This document shows, piece after piece, positions 1-8,470 of a DNA stretch of 45,313 nucleotides (position 1 is its first letter; every line of letters starts with the position of its first letter). The stretch is taken from assembly GCF_003044065.1 (NCBI RefSeq), contig NZ_PZJJ01000026.1:1-45313 (forward strand), in the 5' to 3' direction. A program made the position numbers and the translations under genes. The DNA is from Alkalicoccus saliphilus. Lineage in GTDB: Bacteria; Bacillota; Bacilli; Bacillales; Salisediminibacteriaceae. The notes under the pieces were generated by a model. The model was not told the origin of the DNA and did not search any database. It saw only the letters and a program-made list of their open reading frames with translations.

Positions 1-125
1 ACCTTTCGAACTCCTAGTTTTTACCAAAAATGCTAGGGTTCTTTCCTACGGGCTTTTTTCTTGAATATGTCCTTTGATAAACAAATATCATCTTATTTTT
101 TCATTGACATACTACCGCAGGTCTT
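1..125. repeat. Left arm of 125-bp terminal inverted repeat
   Basis: Bases 1-125 are the perfect reverse complement of 45188-45312, and identity stops abruptly after base 125. This is the pattern expected where a contig runs into two copies of the same mobile or repeated element in opposite orientation, with the element boundary near 125. The arm has no ORF and I cannot name the element family. It contains a short GC-rich imperfect hairpin around 33-52. Confidence 0.9.
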
Positions 126-192
126 TTGGTTCTCGATATTATTTGATAACAACTATTTGTCTATGAGAGCGCTTCCAATAAAAAGTTAAGAC

Positions 193-220
193 AAAAAAGG
201 GGGCGGTTAACCTCCCTTTT
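193..220 (-). terminator. Terminator of the CoA-transferase operon
   Basis: On the minus strand an imperfect GC-rich hairpin (AAAGGG-A-GG, loop TTAA, CC-GC-CCCTTT) is followed by a T run, directly after the CoA-transferase stop codon. This is a typical Rho-independent terminator. Bases 126-192 contain nothing I can identify. Confidence 0.7.
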
Positions 221-225
221 CTTAT

Positions 226-1812
226 TTACACTATAACGTCTGCTTGGCTATAATCATACATTGCTTTTTCCAGATATCCCCATTCCTCCTGAAAAATCTC
301 CCGAGACATTTCCTTCAAATCTTCCGCAATGACCGGTGTAAACTCCATCCAGTCTAAGATGTCCATCTGCAGATTCAGACCAGGTGCAATTTCAATTAAT
401 CTGAGCTGGCCATTTTCAATATCAAAGACGGCCCGTTCTGTAACAAAGAGGACCGGGAGGGAGTTATCTGAAGCAAACTGTCCGCTGAAAGTGATCTGTT
501 CTACATTTCGCACAAATTTTTTCGCTTTTCCTTGATCTGTAATAGTGATATTCTGATTTCCTATTTCTGCTTTTCCGCCAGCTGTGAAAGTGCCACAGAA
601 TACTACTTTTTTAGATGTTTGAGAAATGTTAATAAATCCTCCTGGCCCTACAACACGAGGCCCAAATTTACTTACATTTACATTTCCATATTTATCAAAC
701 TGGGCAGCGCCTAAAAAAGCTGTGTCCAGTCCGCCTCCGTCGTAGAAATCAAACATAGCATCATGCTGGACCACTGCCCCGGGGTTATAGGCAGCTCCAA
801 AGTCGGGTCCTCCTGCTGGAATGCCGCCGAATACTCCGAGCTCCAATGTTAATGTGATATCGTCAACCACGCCTTCTTCAGCCGCTACGCTGGATACACC
901 TTCTGGTATACCAATTCCTAAATTAACAATCGATTTCGGCTTTAATTCCATAGCTGCCCGCCGGGCTATGATTTTTCTCGGATTTAGGGGAAGCCGGGGA
1001 ATAGCTCCCAACGGTACACGCATTTCCCCTGAAAGAGCAGGATTATATGAAGTCCCCATAGTCTGATAGTGAAAATTGGGGTTTTCAGTTACAACTACAT
1101 AGTCGATTAAATTTCCTGGAACCTGTACTCTTTTTGGATCAAGGGAGCCAGCTTCGGCATGTTTCTGTACCTGGGCAATCACTATTCCCCCATTATTTTT
1201 CGCAGCAGTAGCTAGAGCTAGTAATTCAAAGCTTCCGACTTCTCCTTCATTCGTTAAATTTCCTTTTTCATCAGCTGTCGTTCCCCGGATAATGGCTACA
1301 TTTACAGGAAGGGTAGGGTAATGAAGATAATCTTCTCCCTCTAATTGAATTCGTTTAATAAGCTCCTCTGTAGTCCGATTATTTACTTTAGCTCCTTCAA
1401 ATTGAGGGTCCACATAGGTACCTAACCCCACTTTGGTAATAACTCCTGGTTTTTTCCCTGCTGTTGCACGCCATATCTGCGTAATTACTCCTTGCGGAAA
1501 TAAATATGCTTCGAGTTTTTCTTCAGCTACGTATTTTCCCATACGGGGTGAAGCTCCTATATGACCGGAAATAATTCGTTTTGTTAATCCTTCATGAGCC
1601 AGATAGTCAGCCCCGCGTCCTTCCGTTCCATTTCCAATGCCACAGGCGTGAGCGAATGTAAGATTCTGTGGATGTCCCTGCTGCAGAAAACGTTTTTCAA
1701 TGCCGGCTAGAATCTCTTCTGGCAGACCTCCAAGTCCCATAGGGGTGGAGGCAAGAAAATCATCGTCCTGAATAAGTGCTGCCGCCTCTGAAGCTGTAAT
1801 AAAATTTACCAT
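226..1812 (-). CDS. Acyl-CoA:acetate/3-ketoacid CoA-transferase (YdiF/propionate CoA-transferase family)
   Basis: This cytosolic enzyme would move CoA between short-chain acids, for example acetyl-CoA plus acetoacetate or propionate. The 528-residue chain is the fused alpha-beta form of class I CoA-transferases, the usual length of YdiF/Pct proteins. The N-terminal half holds the glycine-rich GLGGLPEE segment (27-34). The second half opens with NLGIGIPEG (297-305) and has TLELGVFGG (322-330), where E324 is the expected catalytic glutamate that forms the glutamyl-CoA thioester; the residue after it is Leu rather than the more usual Ser. The start ATG follows an AAAGGAG site. It is the last gene of an SDR-thiolase-transferase operon, 18 bp after the thiolase, which suggests use or formation of acetoacetate or another 3-ketoacid. 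The true acyl donor and acceptor cannot be told from sequence. Confidence 0.9.
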   Translation of the reverse strand: MVNFITASEAAALIQDDDFLASTPMGLGGLPEEILAGIEKRFLQQGHPQNLTFAHACGIGNGTEGRGADYLAHEGLTKRIISGHIGASPRMGKYVAEEKLEAYLFPQGVITQIWRATAGKKPGVITKVGLGTYVDPQFEGAKVNNRTTEELIKRIQLEGEDYLHYPTLPVNVAIIRGTTADEKGNLTNEGEVGSFELLALATAAKNNGGIVIAQVQKHAEAGSLDPKRVQVPGNLIDYVVVTENPNFHYQTMGTSYNPALSGEMRVPLGAIPRLPLNPRKIIARRAAMELKPKSIVNLGIGIPEGVSSVAAEEGVVDDITLTLELGVFGGIPAGGPDFGAAYNPGAVVQHDAMFDFYDGGGLDTAFLGAAQFDKYGNVNVSKFGPRVVGPGGFINISQTSKKVVFCGTFTAGGKAEIGNQNITITDQGKAKKFVRNVEQITFSGQFASDNSLPVLFVTERAVFDIENGQLRLIEIAPGLNLQMDILDWMEFTPVIAEDLKEMSREIFQEEWGYLEKAMYDYSQADVIV

Positions 1813-1830
1813 AATAACTCCTTTCTCTGA

Positions 1831-3057
1831 TTAGGGATTATAATTTGGGTTTTTCAGAAGAACTGCAATTCCCATACCACCGCCAATGCAGGCACTGGCA
1901 ATTCCAAATTGTTTGTTCTGTTCAATCAACTCATACATTAAAGTTATTGTGAGACGAGCTCCGCTCATTCCCAGGGGATGACCGAGAGCTACAGCTCCTC
2001 CATTTACGTTTAACCGCGCATACAATGGACTATCAAAGTACATGTCCAGCTCTTTCATCACTCCGAGCATCTGTCCGGAAAAAGCTTCATTGATTTCGTA
2101 CAAATCAACCTCTTCTAAATTCATATTTTGCTTTTTTAAAAGTTTTCTAATTGCATAGGCAGGCCCCATTCCCATAACCTGTGGATCCAGACCTACACTT
2201 GCAAAATCAACAATTTCCGCCAAAGGTTCTAAATTCAGTTTTTTGGCTCTTGCTTCAGACATGGTAACGAGAGCTGCTCCGCCATCATTTTGTCCCGAAG
2301 CATTTCCGGCAGTGACTGTGCCATCCTTTTCAAATACTGGTTTTAATGATGATAATTTTTCGAGGTTGGTTTCCGGACGGGGATGTTCATCTTTATTTAC
2401 ATAACTTACTTTTCCTTTTTTATCTTTCACTTTGACAGACACTATTTCTTTAGCCAGTCTTCCGTTTTCTACAGCTGATTTAGTTCTCATCTGGCTGTTA
2501 TAAGCGAATTGATCGCTGTCTTCTCTTGATATATCGTATTGCCGTACGACATTTTCAGCTGTATTCCCCATATGATCTATTTTATATTGGCCGTAGGGCT
2601 GTGAATTATAATGAGTAGTAGTATTTGCATCTTTTAACAGCTGATTCCCCATTTTCAATCCTTCGTATCGAGCTTCCAGAGGAAGATAATAGGGTGCGCG
2701 TGATAAGCTTTCCGCACCTCCTGCTATAACGACTTCCGAATTACCTGTCATGATGTCTGTAGTTGCATTAACTACAGCTTGAATTCCTGATCCGCAGATA
2801 CGATTCACTGTATAACCCGGAACATGTTCCAAGTTTGAAAGAAGAGCTGCATTTCTACCAAGATTGGAAGCTTCGCTTGAAGACTCTACGTGGCCCATGA
2901 TGACATCGTTCACGAGATTTGGATCTAAATGATTAGAGCGCTGCATAGCACCAATAACAGCTGTTGCTGCAAGCTGTTCTACAGGCACAGTTTTTAAACT
3001 GCCAAGGTAGGCCCCTACTGGTGTGCGTGCTCCACTTGTTATAACTACTTTTTCCAT
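1831..3057 (-). CDS. Thiolase (acetyl-CoA C-acetyltransferase)
   Basis: A 408-residue type II thiolase that cleaves or condenses acetoacetyl-CoA and acetyl-CoA in the cytosol. The nucleophilic cysteine is in NRICGSGIQ (C88), the NEAFSGQ motif follows, the catalytic histidine is in GGAVALGHPLG (H360), and the second cysteine is in SACIGGGMG (C390), so all catalytic residues are present. The reading frame extends three codons further to a GTG, but that GTG lies inside the AGAGGTGAAG ribosome binding site, so the ATG at 3057 is the start. The gene sits 33 bp after the SDR gene and 18 bp before the CoA-transferase. The three together can interconvert acetate or acetoacetate, acetoacetyl-CoA and 3-hydroxybutyryl-CoA. 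A beta-ketothiolase for longer substrates is an alternative. Confidence 0.93.
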   Translation of the reverse strand: MEKVVITSGARTPVGAYLGSLKTVPVEQLAATAVIGAMQRSNHLDPNLVNDVIMGHVESSSEASNLGRNAALLSNLEHVPGYTVNRICGSGIQAVVNATTDIMTGNSEVVIAGGAESLSRAPYYLPLEARYEGLKMGNQLLKDANTTTHYNSQPYGQYKIDHMGNTAENVVRQYDISREDSDQFAYNSQMRTKSAVENGRLAKEIVSVKVKDKKGKVSYVNKDEHPRPETNLEKLSSLKPVFEKDGTVTAGNASGQNDGGAALVTMSEARAKKLNLEPLAEIVDFASVGLDPQVMGMGPAYAIRKLLKKQNMNLEEVDLYEINEAFSGQMLGVMKELDMYFDSPLYARLNVNGGAVALGHPLGMSGARLTITLMYELIEQNKQFGIASACIGGGMGIAVLLKNPNYNP

Positions 3058-3090
3058 ATACTTCACCTCTATAATTTTAATGTGACTAAT

Positions 3091-3837
3091 TTACATAAAA
3101 GAACCGCCGTTGACGGAGAGAATTTGGCCAGTAATATATCCGGCCTCTTCTGAAGCTAAAAATGCTGCTGCAGAAGCTATATCCACAGGTTCTCCAATTC
3201 GCTGAACCGGAATTTCACTTATCATGGAAGTCTTTATATCGTCAGGAATTTGATCTGTCATCGGTGTTCTAATAAATCCAGGAGCGATCGCGTTTACTGT
3301 CACACCTTTTCTTGCGTATTCTATAGCAGCAGTTTTCGTCAGTCCGACGATACCCGCCTTAGCAGAAGCGTAATTTGCCTGCCCAAAGTTCCCGTGAAGT
3401 CCAGAAATGGATGAAGTGTTTATAATACGCCCATAACTTTGACCTCCCATAATTAAGGATGCTTCTTTTAAAGTTAAAAACGATCCTGTTAAGTTAGTAT
3501 GAATCACGTCGCTGTACTGCTCGACAGACATTTTTTTAATGGAGGAATCTTTAGTAATACCAGCGTTGTTCACAAGTATATGAAGGGCATTATATTTGCT
3601 TTTAATCTGCTCAAACATGTTTTTTACTTCGTCTTCTTTTCCAACATCTGCCTGGATTGCCTCTCCCCAGCCACCTGCTTTCTGAATGCTTTCTACTACA
3701 GCCTGGGCTTTTTCATATTCAGATTCAAAAGGGTAATTAACAATGACCCTTGCTCCTCTCTCCGCAAAATAATAAGCTATTTCCTTACCAATGCCTTGAC
3801 TGGCACCGGTAATCAGCGCCACTTGATTACTAAACAT
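3091..3837 (-). CDS. SDR-family 3-oxoacyl-CoA/ACP reductase (FabG/PhaB-like)
   Basis: A classical short-chain dehydrogenase of 248 residues. The cofactor loop is TGASQGIG (10-17), the NNAG motif is at 90-93, a structural Asn is N115, and the catalytic Ser-Tyr-Lys is S143, Y156 and K160. The C-terminus GYITGQILSVNGG is typical of FabG-like enzymes. As the first gene of an operon with thiolase and CoA-transferase it is more likely an acetoacetyl-CoA reductase or 3-hydroxyacyl-CoA dehydrogenase than the housekeeping FabG. No polyhydroxyalkanoate synthase gene is present in the window, so a storage role is not supported. The ATG at 3837 has only a weak AAGG site further upstream than usual. A LysR gene is divergent, 208 bp away. 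Confidence 0.9.
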   Translation of the reverse strand: MFSNQVALITGASQGIGKEIAYYFAERGARVIVNYPFESEYEKAQAVVESIQKAGGWGEAIQADVGKEDEVKNMFEQIKSKYNALHILVNNAGITKDSSIKKMSVEQYSDVIHTNLTGSFLTLKEASLIMGGQSYGRIINTSSISGLHGNFGQANYASAKAGIVGLTKTAAIEYARKGVTVNAIAPGFIRTPMTDQIPDDIKTSMISEIPVQRIGEPVDIASAAAFLASEEAGYITGQILSVNGGSFM

Positions 3838-3863
3838 AGAAGCATCACTGCCTTTCCTTTTTA

Positions 3864-3877
3864 ATTAAGCGTTTTCA
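3864..3877. promoter_or_regulatory. Candidate cre (CcpA) box before the SDR operon
   Basis: On the minus strand the sequence TGAAAACGCTTAAT matches the Bacillus cre consensus TGWAANCGNTNWCA at 12 of 14 positions, with both mismatches in the last three bases. It lies about 27 bp upstream of the SDR start codon, which fits catabolite repression of the operon. Confidence 0.45.
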
Positions 3878-3997
3878 TTTGTGTGAATAAAAAAACTGAT
3901 GAGGTAATGAGACGTTCGGTCGAATTTGCCCATCTGCTGTGTAAATAGAATAACAACAAGTGAATAGAAAAAGGAAATACGTATGTTAATATGCAAG

Positions 3998-4017
3998 CTA
4001 TAATAATTAAGTTATAG
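3998..4017. promoter_or_regulatory. Candidate LysR operator (CTATAA-N8-TTATAG)
   Basis: A perfect 6-bp inverted repeat with an 8-bp spacer lies in the divergent SDR/LysR intergenic region, 28 bp before the LysR start. Interrupted AT-rich dyads of this kind are typical LysR binding sites near their own gene. The assignment rests on position and symmetry only. Confidence 0.4.
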
Positions 4018-4045
4018 TTAAAGAAAAAAAGGGGGAGGGAGGACT

Positions 4046-4963
4046 TTGAAAAATCTTTCATACACGTATTTAAAGGCTATCGTCGAACACGGCAATTTCT
4101 CAAATGCTGCCCGGTATTTATACATTTCTCAGCCATATTTGAGCACCTTTGTAAAAAAGCTTGAAGAAGAAATGGGGGTTGAATTAATCAAACGTGATGA
4201 AAATCCACTTACATTGACCTTTGCCGGAGAAAGATATCTGTCGTATATGGAAGAAGTGGAAAAAATACACACAGATATGAGGCATGAAATTGAAGCTATA
4301 TCCAAATTGAAAAAGGGCAGACTAAAGCTCGGAGTCAACCCAATTCTCGGTTCGCATACATTGTATAACATTCTTCCTGCATTCATATCCGCTTATCCCG
4401 GCATAAAAATCGACCTTGTAGAACAGACAGCCTACAATATTGAGGAACTGCTTCTGCAGCGTAAAATAGATATTTGTCTGAATATGCTCCCCATCTTTAA
4501 TCCGGACATAAGCTATGAAAACTTATATGATGAGAAACTGTATATCGTAGTCCCAAAAGGTCACGAGTTATATGATGAGAACTCTGCCCATTTATCTCCT
4601 TTCCCCTATGAGTTAAAAAAGCTGAGCAATCAGGAATTTATCCTTTTAAAGCCGGAGTTAGGTCTAAGAAGAATGACTGATGAAATATTCTCAGCAAACG
4701 GAATTAAACCGAATGCAATACTTGAAACAATTAACGTCGAAAATGCCTATCGACTTGCAAACAGCGGCGTAGGTTTAACAATAGTTCCGGAATGTATCAT
4801 TACTAATAATTTTAAGCCCTCCTCACGCAGCTATACTTTCGGCTCTCCCCCCTATAAAAATAATGTTGTAGTAGCATATCAGAAAGGAGACTCTCTCTCG
4901 GCTCCAGCGCTAGCATTTCTAAATGTAGCTAAAGATTATTACCGAAAGATGAGCAAGAATTAA
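4046..4963 (+). CDS. LysR-family transcriptional regulator
   Basis: A 305-residue LysR-type regulator with an N-terminal winged helix-turn-helix (NFSNAARYLYISQPYLS around residues 17-33, then the linker helix to about 85) and a two-lobe effector-binding domain from about 90 to 295. This is the usual family length. Translation appears to begin at TTG, close behind a GGGAGGGAGGA tract. It is transcribed away from the SDR-thiolase-CoA-transferase operon, and this arrangement is characteristic of LysR proteins that activate the neighbouring operon in response to a pathway metabolite. The effector is unknown. A shared terminator hairpin begins at its stop codon. Confidence 0.92.
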   Translation: MKNLSYTYLKAIVEHGNFSNAARYLYISQPYLSTFVKKLEEEMGVELIKRDENPLTLTFAGERYLSYMEEVEKIHTDMRHEIEAISKLKKGRLKLGVNPILGSHTLYNILPAFISAYPGIKIDLVEQTAYNIEELLLQRKIDICLNMLPIFNPDISYENLYDEKLYIVVPKGHELYDENSAHLSPFPYELKKLSNQEFILLKPELGLRRMTDEIFSANGIKPNAILETINVENAYRLANSGVGLTIVPECIITNNFKPSSRSYTFGSPPYKNNVVVAYQKGDSLSAPALAFLNVAKDYYRKMSKN

Positions 4964-5008
4964 AGAAGGATAGAGAGGCTTCGAAAAATGCCCTCTATCC
5001 TTCTTTTT
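4963..5008. terminator. Convergent bidirectional terminator
   Basis: A 13-bp perfect stem (AAGAAGGATAGAG at 4963-4975, complement at 4993-5005) is followed by T residues on the plus strand and preceded by an A-containing stretch. It can stop both the LysR transcript and the opposing panE-like transcript. Confidence 0.8.
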
Positions 5009-5010
5009 GT

Positions 5011-5940
5011 TTATCGCATGGGTCTTCCATTCTCATAAGGCTTTAAAATACCATAAATAGTTTCAATAACGGGCAGAGCTATCTTATGTTTTTCGGCGAG
5101 CCGGAGGGCTCCTCCATGTAAATGCTCCACTTCCAGTGGAAGACCTTTTCTCATATCCTGATGCATTGAAGAAGTTGTTTCCTGTGGGAAAGCTTTTATT
5201 CTCTGAATCATGGAAAAAACTTCACCTTTTTCTATATTAATATTGTCGAGTTCTGCCAACTGATACATTTCACGAATGATTTTTTCGGCCACTAAATGGA
5301 GAGCTTCTGATTGAGCAATGTATCCTGCAGGCAACTGGGAAGCCGAAGTAACACCTGAAAAGGCAGTAATAAAAATGTATTTTTTCCACATATGTTTGAG
5401 TATATCTTCTTCCCAAATAACATTTGTACGCAGACTGGAGGTGGCAGCAGCGAACTTTTCACAAAAGGCAGCCTGCTCTTTATGAAGGGGGCCAAATTTC
5501 ATGGCACTACCTGAACTTGTGTGTTCTACATGTCCCTTACTGTTTAAAGTTGCAATAATGGAAGCAAAGCCACCCAGCACATTCTTTTCTCCAACAGCCT
5601 GCTGAAGCTTTTTAATATGTTCCACCCCATTAAGTAAAGGGAGTACATAGGCTTCTGTTTGCTGAACAATCTTTCTGATCGAGGAAAGGGCTTTTTCCAG
5701 ATGATACCCTTTTAAAGCTATGATGATCAGGTCAACGTTTTCTATCTGTTCTGGAGAGGTGAAAAGCTTAACATCTGAGGTCTCAAAGTTTCCCTGCGGA
5801 CTGTTAATAGTCAAACCATGTTTCCTAATCTGTTCCGCGCGTTTTTCTCTCACATAATAAGAAACGTTTAACTCTCCTTCGCTCATTCTTCCACCAAAAT
5901 AGCTTCCTAAAGCTCCTGCTCCATACATTAAAATTCTCAT
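5011..5940 (-). CDS. Ketopantoate reductase family protein (PanE/ApbA)
   Basis: A 309-residue NADPH-dependent reductase of the 2-dehydropantoate 2-reductase family. The Rossmann motif GAGALGSYFGG lies at the N-terminus, followed by the NGV motif (LLNGVEHIKKL) and the C-terminal helical domain with a conserved lysine in MWKKYIFI; this Lys serves catalysis in PanE. An in-frame TTG lies six codons upstream, but AAAAGGAG is positioned seven bases before the ATG at 5940, so that start is used. The gene stands alone, with its own strong site, between a LysR gene and the gentisate cluster. Bacillaceae often carry several PanE paralogues; a pantothenate role or reduction of another 2-keto acid are both possible. 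Confidence 0.85.
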   Translation of the reverse strand: MRILMYGAGALGSYFGGRMSEGELNVSYYVREKRAEQIRKHGLTINSPQGNFETSDVKLFTSPEQIENVDLIIIALKGYHLEKALSSIRKIVQQTEAYVLPLLNGVEHIKKLQQAVGEKNVLGGFASIIATLNSKGHVEHTSSGSAMKFGPLHKEQAAFCEKFAAATSSLRTNVIWEEDILKHMWKKYIFITAFSGVTSASQLPAGYIAQSEALHLVAEKIIREMYQLAELDNINIEKGEVFSMIQRIKAFPQETTSSMHQDMRKGLPLEVEHLHGGALRLAEKHKIALPVIETIYGILKPYENGRPMR

Positions 5941-6097
5941 TTTAAAACTCCTTTTCAAATAAATTCCTTTAAAAATAGCGATACAAAGTAGTTTTTTCTA
6001 AAAAAATTTTTTATATTTTTTAGAAAATTACATCAACATAGAAAGCTGAAAAGCCTTCTCAGAGAAGAGTAGCCACTGTTTTCAAAATATTACCATG

Positions 6098-6111
6098 TTA
6101 AAACGCTTTCA
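6098..6111. promoter_or_regulatory. cre box upstream of the gentisate operon
   Basis: On the minus strand TGAAAGCGTTTTAA fits the CcpA consensus at 13 of 14 positions. It lies about 20 bp upstream of the proposed -35 box. A weaker match (TGATAGCGTTTTAT, 6144-6157) lies between -35 and -10. Both suggest carbon catabolite control of aromatic degradation. Confidence 0.6.
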
Positions 6112-6129
6112 AAAAAACAAAATATGTTA

Positions 6130-6159
6130 TTGACGTCGGAAATGATAGCGTTTTATTAT
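6130..6159 (+). promoter_or_regulatory. Predicted sigma-A promoter of the gentisate operon
   Basis: TTGACG at 6130-6135 and TATTAT at 6154-6159 are separated by 18 bp. The predicted start of transcription lies near 6166, inside the inverted repeat described next. Confidence 0.6.
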
Positions 6160-6192
6160 ATAAATAGAAAAATAGTTCTCTATTTATATAAT
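6155..6192. promoter_or_regulatory. 13-bp perfect inverted repeat, probable repressor operator
   Basis: Arms ATTATATAAATAG (6155-6167) and its exact complement (6180-6192) flank a 12-bp spacer. The left arm starts within the -10 box, the dyad spans the predicted transcription start, and the right arm ends just before the GGAGG site at 6199-6203. This position fits an operator that blocks RNA polymerase, or a 5' mRNA hairpin. The IclR protein encoded at 13254 is the obvious but unproven ligand. Confidence 0.55.
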
Positions 6193-6211
6193 AACAAAGG
6201 AGGCATCCTGG

Positions 6212-7426
6212 ATGAAAGGTCAAAACTCAAAAGAGTTAATTATTGTTGGTGGTGGGATCGGAGGGCTTGCGGCAGCTATTGGAGCGTCTGAAGCAGGACA
6301 GAAAGTACAGGTGCTTGAACAGGCTCCTGAATTTGGAGAAATTGGAGCAGGACTTCAGCTGGCTCCGAACGCCATGGCTGTGCTGGATCGCTTTGGTTTA
6401 ACAACTGAAATTGATAAGTATGCCGTTTATCCAAACCGGCTGGTTCTGCGTGATGCTCAAACGGGTGAGGAATTGAGTGCACTTGATCTTGGGGAAGAGT
6501 TTAAAAAGAAGTACGGGCATCCCTACATCGTCATGCACCGATCCGATCTGCACAAAGTACTTCTGGAAGCCTGCGAAGCTGATAAGAATATCACACTGAC
6601 AACAAATGCGATGATTCAGGAAGTGGATCTCCGGGATGAAAACGTAAAAGTTGTTAATCAGGCGGGAGAGGATTTCGAGGCAGATTACGTTATTGGAGCC
6701 GACGGCCTATGGTCAACTACCCGGCAGTATGTACAAAAAGACGAAGCTGTCTGCTCAGAATACGTCGCTTACCGTGGGACAATTCCTATGGAGGAGATCA
6801 GCAACGAAGCAAATCTGGAAGACGTAATCATGTGGATCGGACCGAACCTTCACCTTGTTCAGTATCCCGTCCGCCGGAAAGAACTCTACAACCAGGTGGC
6901 CGTATTCAAAACTTATAACTACAAACCTGATTCAGAGGACTGGGGAACGCCGGAAGAGCTTGACCGGCGCTTCAGAGACTGCTGCAGTACAGTGAAGAGA
7001 GCTGTTGAATTTATTAATAAAGCAAGAAGATGGCCGATGTACGACAGACTGCCTATTGAAAACTGGATCAACGGGCGGATGATGCTTCTTGGAGATGCGG
7101 CGCATCCAATGCTGCAGTATCTGGCTCAAGGGGCCTGTCAGGCACTGGAAGATGCTTCCTGCTTTGCCGATGTGCTTAAAGAAAAGGGAAGCGAAAACAT
7201 GGAAGAAGTATTTAAGGCGGTCCAGAAAGAGCGTCAGCCACGAACCGCACTCGTACAAACGAGAGCGAGAACATGGGGAGAAATTCTTCACGCAGAAGAT
7301 TCCATTACCAGCCTTTTAAGAGACTCTATTCTGAAGGAAAGAGAACCGAATGACTTTTCTCATGTCGATTGGCTGTACTCATATTTCAGTGAACAGAAAA
7401 ATTCATCTGTAAAGGAGAGTTCTTAA
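6212..7426 (+). CDS. 3-Hydroxybenzoate 6-hydroxylase (FAD monooxygenase)
   Basis: A 404-residue group A flavoprotein monooxygenase that would convert 3-hydroxybenzoate, NADH and O2 to gentisate. The FAD fold has VGGGIGG (12-18), GADG (162-165) and GDAAHPMLQYLAQGACQ (294-310). From memory of the Rhodococcus jostii enzyme, the active site uses Tyr105, His213, Tyr217 and Gln301; here Y105, H214, Y218 and Q302 occupy matching places, which argues for this activity rather than salicylate hydroxylation. The start has AAAGGAGG eight bases upstream. It is the first gene of the gentisate operon, its stop codon overlaps the next start (TAATG), and gentisate dioxygenase is encoded downstream. A related substrate such as a methylated hydroxybenzoate cannot be excluded. 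Confidence 0.88.
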   Translation: MKGQNSKELIIVGGGIGGLAAAIGASEAGQKVQVLEQAPEFGEIGAGLQLAPNAMAVLDRFGLTTEIDKYAVYPNRLVLRDAQTGEELSALDLGEEFKKKYGHPYIVMHRSDLHKVLLEACEADKNITLTTNAMIQEVDLRDENVKVVNQAGEDFEADYVIGADGLWSTTRQYVQKDEAVCSEYVAYRGTIPMEEISNEANLEDVIMWIGPNLHLVQYPVRRKELYNQVAVFKTYNYKPDSEDWGTPEELDRRFRDCCSTVKRAVEFINKARRWPMYDRLPIENWINGRMMLLGDAAHPMLQYLAQGACQALEDASCFADVLKEKGSENMEEVFKAVQKERQPRTALVQTRARTWGEILHAEDSITSLLRDSILKEREPNDFSHVDWLYSYFSEQKNSSVKESS

Positions 7427-8451
7427 TGAAAAGGTTAGGCGGAAAAGAGAAGTTTTTCTTTCTGGCAGGGACAGTTAGTCTTTCAGCTTTTCTTGCTGCC
7501 TGCGGCGGTGGAGATGAGAACAGCAGCACAGAAGCTTCGGGGGAGGGGGGGGAACATACATTTACCTTGACCCACATTACTCAGACTTCCCACGGCTGGC
7601 ATGATACAGCAATGAAATTCGATGAAGAACTCCAAGAGCTGTCTGATGGAAGAATGGATCTGGAAATTTATCCGGCCGGAGAAATTGGAAGCGAAGCAGA
7701 TATGCTGCAGCAGATGGAATCGGGTGATATTGATTTCGGAATCATTACAAATGCCTACATGAGCACGCGGGATTCCGAATTCAATGCATGGTTTATGCCG
7801 TTCGTTTTTGAAGATCTGGCAGAAGCTGTGGAATACAGAGGTATACAGCCTGCTCAGGATATGCTGGAAGGTTTGTCAGAACAGGGATTTGTAGGTCTGG
7901 ATTTTATTTTTGCAGGCAACCGCCACATTTTAAATGCTTCTGAACCGGTGGAATCTCCGGAACAGCTGGCGGGACAATCGATAAGAATTACAGATGGACC
8001 AGCTATCCAGGATTTTTGGGATGAAGTAGGAGCGGGGCCGACTGCCATGCCTCTGCCGGAAGTGTACACCTCTCTGCAGACAGGAGTAATAGACGGAATT
8101 GATATCGATCTTGACGCTCTTATTACGGAGAACTTGTACGAAACAGCAGACTACTTGACTATGTCCAACCATATGACCTGGCCGGCTGTTGTAATGATGA
8201 GTGAAATTTCTCATGACGGGCTTTCAGAAGAAGACCAGGATATTGTTCGTGAAGCAATGAAAAATGCAATTGACTGGGGCGTTCAGGATGCTGTGGAAAG
8301 AGAAGAAGCTAATCTGGCAGAGGCAGAAGAATTAGGGATGAACATTAATGAACTGGATGAAGAGGAATTCAGTGAAGTGAAGGAAACCCTGCATCAGCAG
8401 TACGCAGAAGAGTCCGATATCATTGCAGAATTTCTGGAAGAGACTCAATAG
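7426..8451 (+). CDS. dctP: TRAP transporter substrate-binding lipoprotein (DctP)
   Basis: A 341-residue DctP-family solute receptor with a lipoprotein signal peptide: basic start MKRLGGKEK, hydrophobic core and lipobox LAAC with C26 as the lipidated residue, so it is anchored outside the membrane. A Gly/Ser/Glu linker (27-42) follows. The family segment SIRITDGP places the carboxylate-binding arginine at R187, followed by MPLPEVYTSLQTGVIDGID. The start overlaps the hydroxylase stop by one base, so the two are translationally coupled. DctQ and DctM follow. Because the genes lie within the gentisate operon, the ligand is probably 3-hydroxybenzoate, gentisate or a similar aromatic acid rather than a C4-dicarboxylate; this is inference from context. 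Confidence 0.9.
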   Translation: MKRLGGKEKFFFLAGTVSLSAFLAACGGGDENSSTEASGEGGEHTFTLTHITQTSHGWHDTAMKFDEELQELSDGRMDLEIYPAGEIGSEADMLQQMESGDIDFGIITNAYMSTRDSEFNAWFMPFVFEDLAEAVEYRGIQPAQDMLEGLSEQGFVGLDFIFAGNRHILNASEPVESPEQLAGQSIRITDGPAIQDFWDEVGAGPTAMPLPEVYTSLQTGVIDGIDIDLDALITENLYETADYLTMSNHMTWPAVVMMSEISHDGLSEEDQDIVREAMKNAIDWGVQDAVEREEANLAEAEELGMNINELDEEEFSEVKETLHQQYAEESDIIAEFLEETQ

Positions 8452-8470
8452 GACGTAAGGGGAGAATAGC

